The notes beneath the pieces were generated by a model that searched no databases, was not told the DNA's origin, and saw only the letters and a program-made list of their open reading frames with translations. Positions 45,795-58,411 of a stretch of 64,000 nucleotides of DNA are shown one piece after another. Positions within the stretch are counted from its first letter, which is position 1; each line of letters begins with the position of its first letter. Origin of the DNA: Monarcha castaneiventris obscurior (lineage: Eukaryota > Chordata > Aves > Passeriformes > Monarchidae); NCBI GenBank assembly GCA_026261815.1, contig JAMPIT010000230.1, forward strand, positions 1,497,501-1,561,500. The letters run 5' to 3'. The translations under genes were made by a program, and so were the position numbers.

Positions 45795-46180
45795 TGTGTA
45801 ACTCTGAAGTTCCTTGTAGCCTGTAATTTCTGCTCTCTCGTGCTGGGCAGACATAACAAAGCCTCTCCAGGCTTTGCCTTCAAGGACAGCCAGGCTCTTC
45901 TAGGCCCAAAATGTGTAAACCAAAAGCCTCTGAAAGGCGGGGCAAGCTGAGGGGAAATTACGTCATTAAATGGAAGCTTTAATTGGAGAATTAACCCTGA
46001 TATGCAAATGAACCAAAGCTATAAAAGTGTGAAGAACTCATGACCTGTCATCCATCTTGGGGCCCATCTTGGCAGTGGCCTCTGGCTCCCCAGGGGTACC
46101 TTTGAAGGCCTTCAAATAAATACCGACCTTTATTCCCTTACTCCTGTCTAGTCTCTGTTTCTGGGAGGCCTCTTAAGGCA
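45795..46180 (+). mobile_element. Probable solo LTR of an endogenous retrovirus (about 386 bp)
   Basis: Starts TG and ends CA, flanked by identical 4-bp sequence TCAG at 45791-45794 and 46181-46184. Internal order fits an LTR: a CRE-like TTACGTCA around 45958-45965, an octamer ATGCAAAT at 46002-46009, a TATA box TATAAAAG at 46020-46027, and a polyadenylation signal AATAAA at 46115-46120, 95 bp after the TATA box. No gag, pol or env sequence adjoins it, so it would be a recombined solo copy. The exact ends rest on a short target-site duplication and could be wrong. An alternative is a cellular promoter with chance AATAAA. Confidence 0.6.
46020..46027 (+). promoter_or_regulatory. TATA box inside the putative LTR
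   Basis: TATAAAAG, 11 bp downstream of an octamer motif and 55 bp downstream of a CRE-like site. If active, transcription would start near 46050 and run toward VILL. Confidence 0.5.
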
Positions 46181-46925
46181 TCAGTATTGTAGTTACATTC
46201 ACTGAGGTATTTCTGCTGGCCAGCAGAGACTTAGAGTTGTGCCTGCCACCTTCACGGATGGATTACAGACATTTTAGGATGTAGAAGAGGGTTCAAGGCT
46301 GACCAGAAGCCCTGCCAGACCTGTCTCTGTCTCTCTCCAGGGGGGTACTTTTACCCATAAGCCTGAGGACACACGAGCCCCATACCCCCAGTCCACAGCC
46401 CAACATAACTGGCTTTAAATGGGTTTTGCACTAACTTGGCCAAGCAATAAACTGGAGCAACAGCTACAGCTTTGATCAGCTCATTGTTGTAGCTCCCCTG
46501 TCAGAGACTGCCCCTGTCTTAACCTGCCTTGAGCTGCTGGCTCTGGGAGGAGGAACTGCATCTCCAGAGCTCTTGCCAAAGCTGCTCCTGCCCCAAATCA
46601 GTATTTACCCTCATGCCCTCGGCTTGCCAAGGCCATGTCTTTCTTCAGAACTGGGGCCCGTCCTAACCCTGCCTCCACAGAGCCTGGAATTCCCAGGGCT
46701 CGGGGCACAGCCATGCCCCAGGGTGGTGCTGGGAGAGCTCCTCAGGAGGACTGAGGGCTCTGTGTGTGTGGGGGGAGCCACTGACCCACAGGAACTGACC
46801 AGAGGAGGATGCAAGCACTCCCTGTGGCTCAAGAGGTGCCTGACAGAGCACAGCTGTGCCCTGCAGCTCCTCACCTGAGGTGCCCAGGCACCTTCCCCTG
46901 TCCCAGGGGGCTCCCATCTGCTGCT

Positions 46926-46938
46926 GTTAACCATTAAC
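46926..46938 (+). promoter_or_regulatory. HNF1-like palindrome
   Basis: GTTAACCATTAAC matches 12 of 13 positions of GTTAATNATTAAC. It is 15 kb upstream of the VILL start codon. Such matches also occur by chance. Confidence 0.3.
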
Positions 46939-47013
46939 CAGCTCCCTGTTGCCTGTCAGGGGCAGCTCTGTGCAGCCCTGTCAGCTGCTGCCCACAGAGC
47001 TCTAGAGCAGGAT

Positions 47014-47337
47014 CTCAGAATCATTTAGGTTGGAAAAGACCTGTAAGATCAAGTCCAACCTTAAATCCAGGTGCCAAGGCCACCACTAAACCCTGTCCCC
47101 AAGGGCCACATCTACATCTTTTAAATCCCTCTGGGGATGGTGACTGCACCACTGCCCTGGGCAGCCTGTTCCAATGCTGAACAACCCTTGTGGGTGAAGA
47201 AATTTCTCCTCATGTCCAAACCTCCTTTGGCATAACTTGGAGCCATTTCCTCTTTTCTTTTGTCACCTGGGAGAAGAGACTAACCCCCACCTCCTGTCAG
47301 GGAGCTATAGAGAGTGAGAAGGTCTCATCTGAGATAT
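47014..47337 (-). mobile_element. CR1 LINE 3' fragment, minus strand
   Basis: It begins CAGAATCATTTAGGTTGGAA, then AAGTCCAACCTTAAATCCAG, CACCACTAAACCCTGTCCCC, GGCAGCCTGTTCCAATGCTG and AGAAATTTCTCCTCATGTCC, ending with AGAGAAGGTCTCATCTGAG-like sequence. About 320 bp and well preserved. Confidence 0.92.
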
Positions 47338-49408
47338 GACAAATGCACACAAACAGTTGCATTGCCTTCTCAGCTTTTCCCCCACAGCCAGGAGCACGGC
47401 AGGTGAGGGAGCAGTGGGCTATAACCCAACCCTCCTCTATCAGATCAGTAGTTACACCTGCAAGAGGCACCGTGCACATTTGCATTTGGACATCATGATT
47501 TTGTGGGGCACTTCCCTGTGTGAGGGATGTGCAGTGAAATGTCCCATGCTTGGGTTATAGGGCAAGGAAAGCTCTCCTGAAAGCTTCTCAGAAATCCATG
47601 CAGTGCTTTGCCTGTTGCAGGCCAGGATCTTTAACCTCACACTGATGGGTCAAGCTTTGGTGTTTCCAGCAGCTTGTGGGGTTTTTTTAACTCCTTCCCT
47701 TGCATTTCCAATGCATGAGGCCCCTGCTGTGTTATCTCATCTGCAGGGTTTGGCCCTTCCCTCTTCCTCCCGGAGCTCCCTACCCAAAAGCGGGGTGGAA
47801 ATACCTTTGGAACGTGTCATTTTGCAAACACATCCCTGGCAGAGCCTGTTTCCCCGTGCACAATGTCAACCTTGTCCACGAGCATGTGGGATGGCCCAGG
47901 CTGAGGCAGATGTTGGGCCATTCTGCTGCCAAAGCCTGAGTTTGCAGTTCTCCACTCTTCCTCCCAGCAGCTTCTGATTTACCCCAGCACGGGCCTGTGA
48001 CAATGGCTTCAGTGTCTGGGGCTTGCACGGGGACACTGAAAACAGCCTCCTCTGCTGCCTGCATGCACCAAAAAAGTATCAAACCACAAGGTCTCTGAGC
48101 TCTGGGAACACCAGGGCAAGGCTGAGGACCAGGACACGAGTGCATCAGGTTGTGCACATGGGAAGCACAGCTGGACAGGAACATCTCAGATCATGTTTCA
48201 GTTCTGGAAGTCAGGCTGTGCTGCTTTCCACCACTACTGAGTTAAACTGCTCGGAAATAATGTTTTCTGCTCTATAACCCCATGGCATGACCAGAATTAG
48301 CAGGGAGCAAAAGTGCCTACAGCTCAGCACTAAATGAACCCGTGGTTTATGATGATCTCCTTTTCCCTTGGCATTGGCTGTCCTAAACTGCTTTACACAT
48401 ATTTCTGCAGAGCTGGGCTCCTTAAAAGCTCAACAGGATAATTTACTGCTGTTTCACTGTGGCACTAATGGAGAGGAGGAGAGGACAGGCAGCTCAGGCA
48501 TCACCTGTCTGAGCCTGAAGTGCATTAGCAAAGCTGTGGGTATTGGAATGACAGGCTCCATCCCAGAGCTCCTGTAGCCACAGCCATGGAAGTGGCTTGC
48601 TTTACATCAGCACCAAAAAGCACCCAGATACACAACTATTAATTAAATCCTTGATGCTGGGTATAACGAGTCCATGTGGCAAAAGGGGGAATGGGAGCAC
48701 AACATGATTTGGTGCTGATCCTCCGAAATTACGGGTGTTCTCACCCCACCTTCCAACACCTCCCACCAGATCTACTGGTGTGTGACCCTCACTGCTGGGC
48801 CAGCAGTGGGCTTGGGCTGGGCTCCAGAGGTAAAAGCAGACCTTGTTGCAAGTCCTCATCCTCTGTGGATGGGAGGAAAAACAAAACATTGTTCCTCTGT
48901 CCCCTGCAACAGACGAAGATTCTCATTTCAGAAATGAAAAGAATGACAAAGGAAAGGTGAAGGCTCTTACGGGTTCATGAGCTTTAGCCTGCAGACATAA
49001 AGGGAGAAGTCACTTGGCCAGGAGTTGGTTTTGCATCTTTAACCGTGAAACTCGGTTCTCTGCAGTGATCCTCTCAGTAATGGGCACACCCAGGCTGAAC
49101 AAGCAGGTCCAGGCCCACACCCTGGTTTGCAGCTCTCTGTGGTTAGAGGCACACCGGTCTGTAGGCAACGTCACTGGAATTCTGGGCACCCTCCCCATTA
49201 CAGCTCCCTGAGGTCTAAGAGTGGTCAGTGGATGAGACCTGTGGGAGCTGTGGTTTAAACCTATTCAGCCACCTGGTTTAGCTGGTGAGCTGATTCATAG
49301 CTATTTTCAGATTGTGGGGGCTAATCTAGAAAATTAAGGAAGTGACAAGAGAAGAATGTATCCGAAGGGAAGGCCTTGGATGGTTCCCAGTCCTGAGAGG
49401 TTGTGTAG

Positions 49409-49752
49409 TCTCCATCCTCAGAGATGTGCAGAACACAGCTGGACACAGCCCTGGGCCCCCAAAGTTCTCCATCCTCAGAGATGTTGCAGAACACAGCAGG
49501 ACACAGCCCTGGGCCCCCAAAGTTCTCCATCCTCAGAGATGTTGCAGAACACAGCAGGACACAGCCCTGGCTCCCCAAAATTTTCCATCCTCAGAGATGT
49601 GCATAACACAGCAGGACACAGCCCTGGGTTCCCCAAAATTCTCCATCCTCAGAGACGTGCAGAACACAGCTGGACACAGTCCTGGCTCCCCAAAGTTCTC
49701 CCTCCTCAGAGATGTGCAGATCACAGCTGGACACAGCCCTGGGTCCCCAAAA
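49409..49752 (+). repeat. Six-copy 57-58 bp minisatellite
   Basis: Units start at 49409, 49466, 49524, 49582, 49640 and 49697, each beginning TCTCCATCCTCAGAGATG (fourth TTTCC, sixth TCTCCCTCC) and ending with CCCCAAA-type sequence. Copies differ by a few substitutions and a 1-bp indel (GATGTGCAG or GATGTTGCAG). Copies 2 and 3 are nearly identical, which suggests the array grew by duplication of single units. A 247-codon open frame across it is repeat-derived. Confidence 0.97.
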
Positions 49753-49984
49753 GCAGAGCTGGTGGCTGATGACAAGGTACCAAGTGGTGCCTTCTCAGAG
49801 AGGGATGTTCCCTGCCTCAGCAGCGAGCAGCAGCACGCACATGCCAGGCAGGAACATCTGGGAATGCCAGGAGATGGTTTATCCTCAGGTGACCCCCAGC
49901 CAGCGACATCGGGGCAGCTTTCAGTGGCTGCAGGATTCCAGCCATCCTTCACAGGTAATTTTTTGTCAGGAATAAGCTACAAGT

Positions 49985-51660
49985 GTCCGCAGACACAGCG
50001 TTCTGCCGCCGGAGGAGGCTCAGCAAGCACTGCTGGGGCTGCCTGGTTTATCATTACTCTTCTCCTGGCAGGGCAGCCCAGTTAAACACTCCAGTGCTCT
50101 GTTACATCCCCACTGCAGTCACTAATCCCGACGGCAATCCTCACCCCTGCACCCACCCAGGGCTCCTGCGAGCACAGGGACACCCAGCTCGGCCCTGCAG
50201 AGAGCAAAGGAACAGGGCTCTTCCCCGAGCACTTTTCGCCTTGGAACAGCTTCGCCAAAATTCGGGACAGCCGGCGCCAGAGGCTGGAGCTGGAACTCTC
50301 TGGCCCCAAGAATTAAGGCAGCGCTGAGCAGCACCGCACCTTGCTTTGTCCCGCAGGGACGGAGAGAAGGGCGGAAAAAAAATCCCTCCTGTGCCCTTCT
50401 AAACCTGGGCAAAACAGGTTTTTAATGAAAGCAGCACTTAATCATCATTCAGGGAATTCAGAGCGGCGGATATTTGATGCAAACAGAGTTGGTTGAAACT
50501 CTCCCGTACCGGCTCCCTCTTTGTCCCTCCGTGAGCTGGGAATGGGTGTGATCTCCGGGTAGGAGTGTCTCTGCGGTTAAGTAGAGGATTGAATTACCGA
50601 ACAGTGCTGTTCCCGAGCTGACAAGGTGGCAGAACAGTGAACAAAAGTGCCTTGGAACTCGGCGAAGAGGGAGAGAAGAGGAGAGAAGGCGCTGGGCTTG
50701 GTGGAGAAGGGACACCTGCGAGGACAGCGCGCACTTTCCGGCAAGGTGAGCAGCCTCCCTGCGCCCCTGCTCGTTTTAATCAGGCCAGAACTGTTTAATG
50801 ACTTTTGTTCTGTGGGATAGTTAAGAAACAAACAAAAAAAATTAATAGGTTTCATACTTAAAAAAAAAAATAAAAACCAAAACCACCACAATTTATTCCG
50901 TGGTGCGAGCCAGGATGTGTCTATTGAAACGAGCCCACCCTGATTTACATCGTTTGGGGCTGGAACAAGCAGCTCTGAGCTTGCCAAGAACCCGTCCGGG
51001 CTCATGTCAGCTCCGAGGACACATCTTTTCCTTTAGCTCTCTGCACAGGCTGGCTCTGATTCCGTGCAGCGACCAATTATCAGCGTTTTCTTTGGGCCCG
51101 GATTGTTTTATGTCTCGCTGCCGTGGGGATTTGCCGAAAGCTCGCCTGCCTTTGGGGCGCAGTTACGGGTCCGGGCAGCCACAGAAGGTCTTTGGAAGTT
51201 CTCATCGATGGGTTTTATTGTCATCTGACCGACAGATTGCTAATGGCCGAGCTGCTGGGCTGCTCTGCTCTGCAAACAGAATGTTTTCTCATCCTGCTCG
51301 TTTGAGATGCGAGTTGCACTGAGGTAAAATTGAGTTGTAATGGAGTTGAGCTGCAGGCTCTCTTGCCGGTATTTTTCTTAGGCGTGCCTATTAGGAACAT
51401 AAATATTTAACACAAAGGAGAGCTGATATGAATTAGCATTTGTGGGAGGTTCACGTTTATTCGAGGCTGCCCTAACGCAGATGTAAACAAGTGTTAGAGC
51501 AGCTGAAGCAAACCGGCCCCGCCAGAGCAGCACTTAGCTGGTGAATCATCCAGGTGCTTTTTACACACCGCAGCTAAATGGGCTGATTAGAGCCTGCGAA
51601 GTGGAGATTAGACAATCGCAGGGCACCGGCTCTGCTCTTCCGCGGGGTTTTACAGTTCCC
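49985..51660. promoter_or_regulatory. Relatively CpG-rich, repeat-free block, possible regulatory region
   Basis: Compared with the flanks this stretch has many more CpG dinucleotides (about 15 in 50130-50400 by eye) and no transposon. It ends with a FOX-type motif TGTAAACA at 51482-51489. A donor-like GCAAG|GTGAGC lies at 50745/50746 after purine-rich, CpG-containing sequence, so a noncoding first exon on the + strand is possible. No coding frame was recognised. Confidence 0.35.
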
Positions 51661-54600
51661 CAGAGATGCCAGGTGGAAGGAAGGCAATGCAAGGACGGGC
51701 AGATCAGAAAAAAACCCTACAACCGTCTTCCCTCACCTTCCTCCTGGCAGAGCCAGGTGAGCCTCCCCTCCTCCTCCTCTTCCCTGCACAAACAGGATGC
51801 CTTTAATCTCCTCCAGCTCCTTTCTCACCGGCAGACACGGAGGTCTCATGATGTTTTCTCCCAGGCAGGACTTTGAGGCAGCAGTTGCCAAGGTCTCCCA
51901 GCTGGGAGCAAAGGTTTTGTGCCATGGCTGGAGGAGCAGGTTCACCCTGATCTCCTGTCTTCTCCTCTGCCTTGGGGCTCCCAGTTAGGCTGAGCCAATA
52001 AATCCCTGCTCTTGCATGGCCAGAGATGCTGAAGATGCCCACAGTGTCTCCTGGTCTTTTCCATGGAGCTGCACAAGTTTTCCTGGACTTTGAGCATAGA
52101 AGTTGTTATCTTTTCTATTGTGGACCCCCCATCCTGTGGTGATCCATCCCCAGCTGAGGAGGAGGCTGGCTCAGACGCCTGCCCCAAGCTTGGGAAGGTG
52201 CTGAGGCTCTGCCCTGTGCTGGGCACATCCAGCTGGACCCAAAGTCTTCCCTCAGTTTCCACAGAGTTAAATGCACCAGGTCCCACCTGGAAGCAGGGCC
52301 CTGAAATGCCCAGCATAGCAGAGGCAGCTCAGGGCACAGCCAAAGCCTTGGTGCTGCCTTGGTGTTTCCTGCCCCAGCGGCATTTTTGTCACGCCTGGGG
52401 AACACGTGTGGCACCACTGACCCTCCTCAGGGTCCCTCCTTCATCACATTTTTGTCTCAGCCTTCTGAGATTCGCTCTGCACTGACACAAGCCACAGGCT
52501 GGGCTCTCCATGAGTGAAACCTGCACGAGGAAGGACTCCAGTGTGGCCACACCACACCACACCTGAAATATCTCTGCTCCAGCTCTTTGTTTACTCACGT
52601 ATATTCCTCAGCTTCCGTTGTGCCCTGGCAGGGACAGATCCTTCAGTCACAAGGGGAAACACTCTCCCATAACTCATTAAAACCGCTCCTCTCGTGAGCT
52701 CTCTCTCCATATAATACAACCCTGGAAATGGGCCTAATTATGGTTTATCCTGGATGATTATACATTTCTGCTGCATTTCCACCCATTCTGGATGTGAAAG
52801 GGATGCAGAAAGGGGTGAATATTGTCACTTAAAGTCTTCGGCATCTTTCAGGCTGCAAGGTCCAGGCATCGGATGATGTGCATCCGATTCAGTTGCCTGG
52901 ATTTCCAAGGATCTCTGCTTATAACAGAAACCCTCTCATTTGTTACCTGTCTTTATCTGAGCCTCTTCAGGCTTATCTGAGGCAGTGCTGGGTACAGGAA
53001 CAGTGGAACTTGTCATTACCTTATATCCACGTCAAAGATGTGGCACGTGGGGGACGTTAAATTGCATGGCTGGGCTCCATCCTGGGCAGTTCCTGTGGAA
53101 GGAGCTATTCAGAGCAGTCGACCTCTTCTACCTAAAAATGTCCTGTTGCCATGCCCTGGGATGAAAGGAGAGGTTTGTGCCTGGCCCTTTATTTAAAACT
53201 GCTCTTACAAAAACAGCTGCACAGGGTGGTGCTAGAAATCATGTTCTTTTTTGGGTTGGAGAGACTATCTGGGTACCCATCTTTCCTTTGGGAGTGTTCT
53301 AGAGCCTGAATTACTGTCCGTTGTTGCTATCCCACCCATCCCAGCCTTTCAGATGCCTGGTTCCCTTCCTGGTGCTCAGACAAAGCTCCCACTGGCAGCT
53401 CCAGGTGGAAAAGGTTGTCCAGGATGAGCAGCTCTGTCTAAAGCTGTTTTTGCAGTGTTTTCAGGGATGTTTTATTCCTCTGGCTTTGAGGTGCTGCTCT
53501 CTCTGCCTTCATTTCTGTCCAGAGAAGCTGAGTGGCCCCTCCAAAGTCCCAGGAGAACCAAGAGAAGCCTCACAGCTCCCTGGGGGTTGGAAGGGCTGGG
53601 TGACAGTGACAAACACACCACGAGTGAACACAAGCCTGGAGGCTGACACTGCTGGGGGTGACTGCTGCCAAAAAGGTGTGTGGTGCTGGTGTTCCACTGA
53701 GAGGGGATCCTGGGAAGGGCTGGCTCTGTCTCCAAAACCTTAAAGGTCAGAAAAGGCAGCTCACAGCCTGGCCCAGCACCCATCCCCATGGAAGCTTGGG
53801 CTGGGTTAGTTGGTCCCCTTTTGTTTTGACATAGGTCAGGCGTCTTTCATTGGAGTTGTGTCAGCCAACACTCACAAAGGGTGAGCTTCCCTTTGCTGCT
53901 TGAGAAACCAAACTTCCCCCTGAATAAACCTTTTACATCTCGCTGGGCCAGAGATGGAAGTGCAGAGTCACCCACAGAGCACCTGCTTTCATTTGCAATC
54001 CAAATGAAAACCTGGTTTGTTTGGTTTGTTGGTTTGGTTTTTTTTTTGCAGAAGTCCTGGGTTTCTGTTCCCAAGTTTGATGTCATGTTTGCAGGTCTGA
54101 ACTGGAACAAAACTGAGACAGTCCCTTCTTGGTAGTTAACATTTATCTTGCCACTTTCCACTGGGAAGCCAATGCTCTGGAACCAGTTCTCCAACTGATC
54201 TGAGTGGAGGCAGAGCATCTCCCCTGCTCCATCACCATCGAAAAAAGATCCTGAGGGCAAGGGCTTATTCAACTGCACTCATTAAACTGGGCACCAGGGA
54301 AAAGCTGCTCTTAGTCTTGCACATATGCACATGTGTGAATTCTTACAGTAAATACAGAACTCTTACGTGCAGCAGCAAAAATCCTAACTCTTAGACTTGT
54401 TTTTTTGAGAAGGATGTTTTTTGAGGGCCAGGTGGGCATTGGCACCTGGGCTTAATGGAGGCTTTATTTGTGGTATTTCTCTCAGTTCATGCTGGCAGAA
54501 TCTTGGGGCACAGTGGATGGGACTGAGCCCCCACACTCTGGGAGAGCTGGAGGGAAGTGTGGCAAGCTGGGCTCTCCCCCCAGGGGTTTTCCTGTGAGGC

Positions 54601-57374
54601 CAAGGGAACAGCAAGTCCCTCCTGTCCAAGATTCACTGGATCTGCCCTGGAGCAAACGCCAGGATGAGGGGGAGCCCTCCTCAGACTTGTGCAGCTGAAA
54701 CTGAGACACCCAAGTGGAGGTGGATAAATCCCAGCCTCTAATTCCCTCTCCTACCCTTCCTCCAGGCTCTGCATAAGAAGCTGTGGCCTTTTCCTCCATT
54801 TCAGCTGCAAAAATACCTGTTTTTTTCCTAGGTTTTCTACTTCCTGTAAGCTTTTGAAGAGCAGGTGCTCCCCAGGGCTCAGGAAGGTCTTGCACAGGTG
54901 AACAAACACACTTTCCTCCCCGATGTCTCAGCTCTGGTTTTACTTAACCTGCAGCCATGGGGTTGAATAATGCTCTGTTAAAATGCTGATGTGGGAGAGG
55001 ATGGTAGCTTTTTTCTTGGAGGTGGTGAGTAATTAGAAGGTAGTTTGAGAACACCTGAACCACTTCCCTGGAAACCAGGAAGAGGAATTAAAATGGCTTT
55101 GCTCTCCTTCTGCGTGCATGTCCTGCCCTCGCTGTGGCACGAAGCCCTGCCTTTGGATGCAGGGCTGGTCCTGAGCCAGGAATCTCTCCCTCTCACCAGG
55201 GGAGAAAGAACTGAAAGAAAGGAGAGATTTGTTCCAGATGAATTGGCAAGATGCTTGCTCACCTTTCCCTCGGGATGGCTCCGTGCTGCTGCTGACTCAA
55301 AAACCCCACGGAGAGGAGCCAGAGGTGCAGTGGATACCTCTGAAATAGGTGTGCACCAAGCTGAAATTTATTATTTAACAAAAATGCACCTGGCACCACA
55401 CCAGGGCAGTGCTGTTGCACGGGGCTTGTGTGCAGAAGGTTTTTAACATCCTCTTGTGCCCCTGTTTTTTTCTCATGGACCTTCACAGAGAGGTGGGTTT
55501 GCACAGTGAGAGTTTATCCATCGCAGGGGCTGATCTCAGGGAGAGGCTCCTGCAGCTCAGCCTCTGCTGCTGTTAGGAAAGCTTTGAGTCTTTTAGGGCT
55601 GCCCTGCCTGCCTGGAAGAGCCTCCTGCTTTCAGAGACATCCTGGGGAAGAAGGACTTCCCAGGAAAAATCTCAGCCAGGAGCTGCGTGGGTGCTCTGAC
55701 TTTCTCTGCAGGACACCAAGGCGAGGCCTCCAGCCCCACCTTCAGCCAAGAGGCTCTGCCTTTCCCAGAGCCAGCCACTGCTGAGCTCTGGGCTCCACAT
55801 CCAGTGTGATGGATGTGGAAACTCCGACTGCATGACTTGGGAGCCGTGGCTGAAGTTAAGGTTCTGATTTAATTGTCAGTGCATTGTTCCTACACTGTGA
55901 GAAGTTTGCTGGGACAATGCAGCCCCACTGTTCCCAGGACAAGCAGTCAGCTGGTGAAATTGTAGAGGGAGGGCTCAGAAATAGCAGCATTTTGGGGGAA
56001 AAAAGTCTGCTCTTATAAATCCATTTCCCAGGACCATCTGCTTAAAGATCAGGCTGCTGGAACACCACCAGCAGTGAGATAAACAGAGGGGGACAAGGGG
56101 GGTCATGAAGAGAGGTGTGGAGAGATGAGCAGTATTTCCTGGATGGAGCGAGGTGTTGAGCTAGAATTTATGGCAGGTGGAAATGCAGCTGCAGGGACTG
56201 GTCAAAGTCAGAGGAGATAAATCAGGAGATGCCTTCCCTTCCAAATCAGATGTCCTCTGAGGAATTCGAAGAGGCAGATGAGATACAGGTTGAGGGCTGT
56301 TGCAACTGGGAAGGTGGTTATTTCCCAGGAACTTAGTATTTCCTTGTGCTCTTTGCTTTCCTGTTAGGAGCAAGGGAAGGACTGGGGGATCAGTGCAAAA
56401 TCCCTCCTCACAAGGAGCTGAAAGGTAAAGCTCACAGCCCCAGTGGTTTTCTGGGAACAACCAAGTGTCAGCTGCTAAGTCAGAGATGCCAGAAATGGCC
56501 AGGAGGCAAAGGCACAGGTTATAAGAAGTCACACTAAGCCAGGGATCTGTTCCTTGTCATGCCTGTGATGGTGGTTGGAGATGGGGTAAATTTCCAGGGT
56601 TCAAGAGACAGAGCAGCTGGGTCCAGGGAACACTGGTCAGCTTTTTTCAGACAGGGCAAAATGGTTATTGCTCTTTCAGAGCCTGAGAAATCACTTGGCA
56701 GGTAAACCCAGGTTTCTGCATCCTTTGAATTCACTGAATAGGGAATTCAAACCTCTCCTGGGCTGTAGAGCACTTGAGGTTTGAGAGGCCATCATTAACA
56801 TTAAACCGTCTCTTCATCCCAGGCTCTTACATCTTCAGTCACATTAACCCTGAACACACTGAGCATCCTCAGCATGCCAGCCCCTGAGCAAAGATCAGAC
56901 AACACCAGTCACCTGTGGTGTCAGGTAGTTCATGGTGTGGTGATCCCTGGCAGCTATTCAGGAAAAAAGGGGAAAACCTGCCCATCATAAACCAGTGGAG
57001 TCCCCTCTTATCTCCAGAGCCACTGACCCTGAGGAGATGAGCACAATCTTAGCTCTTCCCATCCAATGCCCCGTCTCAGGTTTTGATCCAGCATTACTTA
57101 AGTCTAAAAAAGCCCTTCCAAGCCCTTCATGACCCATCCTGATGACTTTGTAGCAGGAACAGGGGATCTTTTCTGACCAGTGGAGGCGGCTGCAGCACGA
57201 GGGCCAATCCCTGCTTTTGCCTCACTGCCAAACCCGTGGGAAGGAGAGGCTTTGCTGGAAGTGCAGCACCTGAGCAGGGCTCATGGCCATGGAGCCCGAG
57301 GAGCTGAGCACAGCCCAGCCATTCACTCGTCTCATTTCAAAGACATTAAGTAAAGCCGAGCCTGCCAGCTTCCC

Positions 57375-57475
57375 TAATAAGCTGTTCCAATGTTTAATTG
57401 CCCACCGTGATCAGAAATAGCATCTTATTTCAAGGCCTGCTTTACGTAATTTTAGCTGCCAGGCAACAGCTCTTT
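57375..57475 (-). mobile_element. Possible ancient CR1/L3-like relic
   Basis: AATAAGCTGTTCCAATGTTT-AATTGCCCACCGTGATCAGA followed by CATCTTATTTCAAGGC and TTACGTAATTTTAGCTGCC resembles the older CR1-like (turtle/mammal type) inverted 3' region. Similarity by eye is weak. Confidence 0.35.
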
Positions 57476-58398
57476 CCAAGAAGGCTGAAGTGCTCTCTGT
57501 GGTCACCCAGGCGTGTCTGGGCAGAGCCCTGTCCTTGGCTTGCTGGCCACACTGGTCCCAAACCTGGACCTCACAGGACTTGGAGCAGGAGGATGAGCTG
57601 AGCTGTGCTTTTCCCTCTTTTCCTGTCTCCACAACACATATCCCATTCCCTGCCTCATCACCACTCTCCAGCATGGATTGGAGGAAGGTCTTACAGCTCC
57701 AAGTGTGTGACAACATGAGAGAGAAGACAAGGCCCATCGCTGGCCCTCCCTACCTATGATTTTCCTGTGGCATAAAAGCTGCTTTTTCTCCTATTGCAAC
57801 AGAGAAATAAAAGACAGCTCACCCAGGGTGAGTGCTGTGCTTGTGGACAGTCACTGTTGCTGAGCTGTAGCTGATGGGCCTCACAAGGAAACTCCAGTGC
57901 TGAATTTCATTCCTCTGGGCAAAACAAGAGTTAACCACTGTCCTCTCTGCAAACAAAAAATGGCACCTACTTGGGCCCAGATGCCCAACTGTAGTGGAGA
58001 CAATGAAAGCAATTCAGCAGCCCCTGGTTTACCTCATCTAATGCCAGTCCAAGTATTCCCAATAATTAGGCCTTTCAGCCTGGAAAGGCTGGAGCCACAG
58101 CTGCTTCCTATTTTCCCAAAGCTGTACAGAGCATTAGTCATTTCACTGGGGTTTTTTTATTACCGTGACTACAGCCCAGCAAGTGCACGCCAAAACCCAG
58201 ACAAGCCAAACCAGCCTGAATTCAGAGTGTGCTTCAGGGGTTTGAAACATCCCCCATTTCCCCTTCTGGGTCCTGCTTTTCTCTCCCCACCCAAACAGCC
58301 CAGGACTGCCTGGAGAAATGTCCTGCTAGCTCTGGGTTCCCAACATGGACCGGGCTGACCCAAACGAAGCAGTGATTGCTGGCACATCCACCCCAGCT

Positions 58399-58411
58399 AT
58401 TAATCATTAAC
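58399..58411 (+). promoter_or_regulatory. HNF1-like palindrome upstream of VILL
   Basis: ATTAATCATTAAC matches 12 of 13 positions of GTTAATNATTAAC, 3.4 kb upstream of the VILL start codon. HNF1 drives gut, liver and kidney epithelial genes, the tissues expected for villin-family genes. Function is inferred only. Confidence 0.35.

Larger units (their letters stand above)
46185..49984. other. Intergenic between LTR and CpG-rich block
   Basis: Contains one long CR1 fragment, an HNF1-like palindrome at 46926 and the minisatellite at 49409. Otherwise no function is visible. Confidence 0.6.

Noticed and set aside
49409..49752. CRISPR-like regular repeat spacing
   Set aside because: The units are contiguous tandem repeats with no unique spacers, in a vertebrate genome.
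49342..50085. 247-codon open frame
   Set aside because: Most of it is the six-copy minisatellite read in frame; the rest has no known motif.
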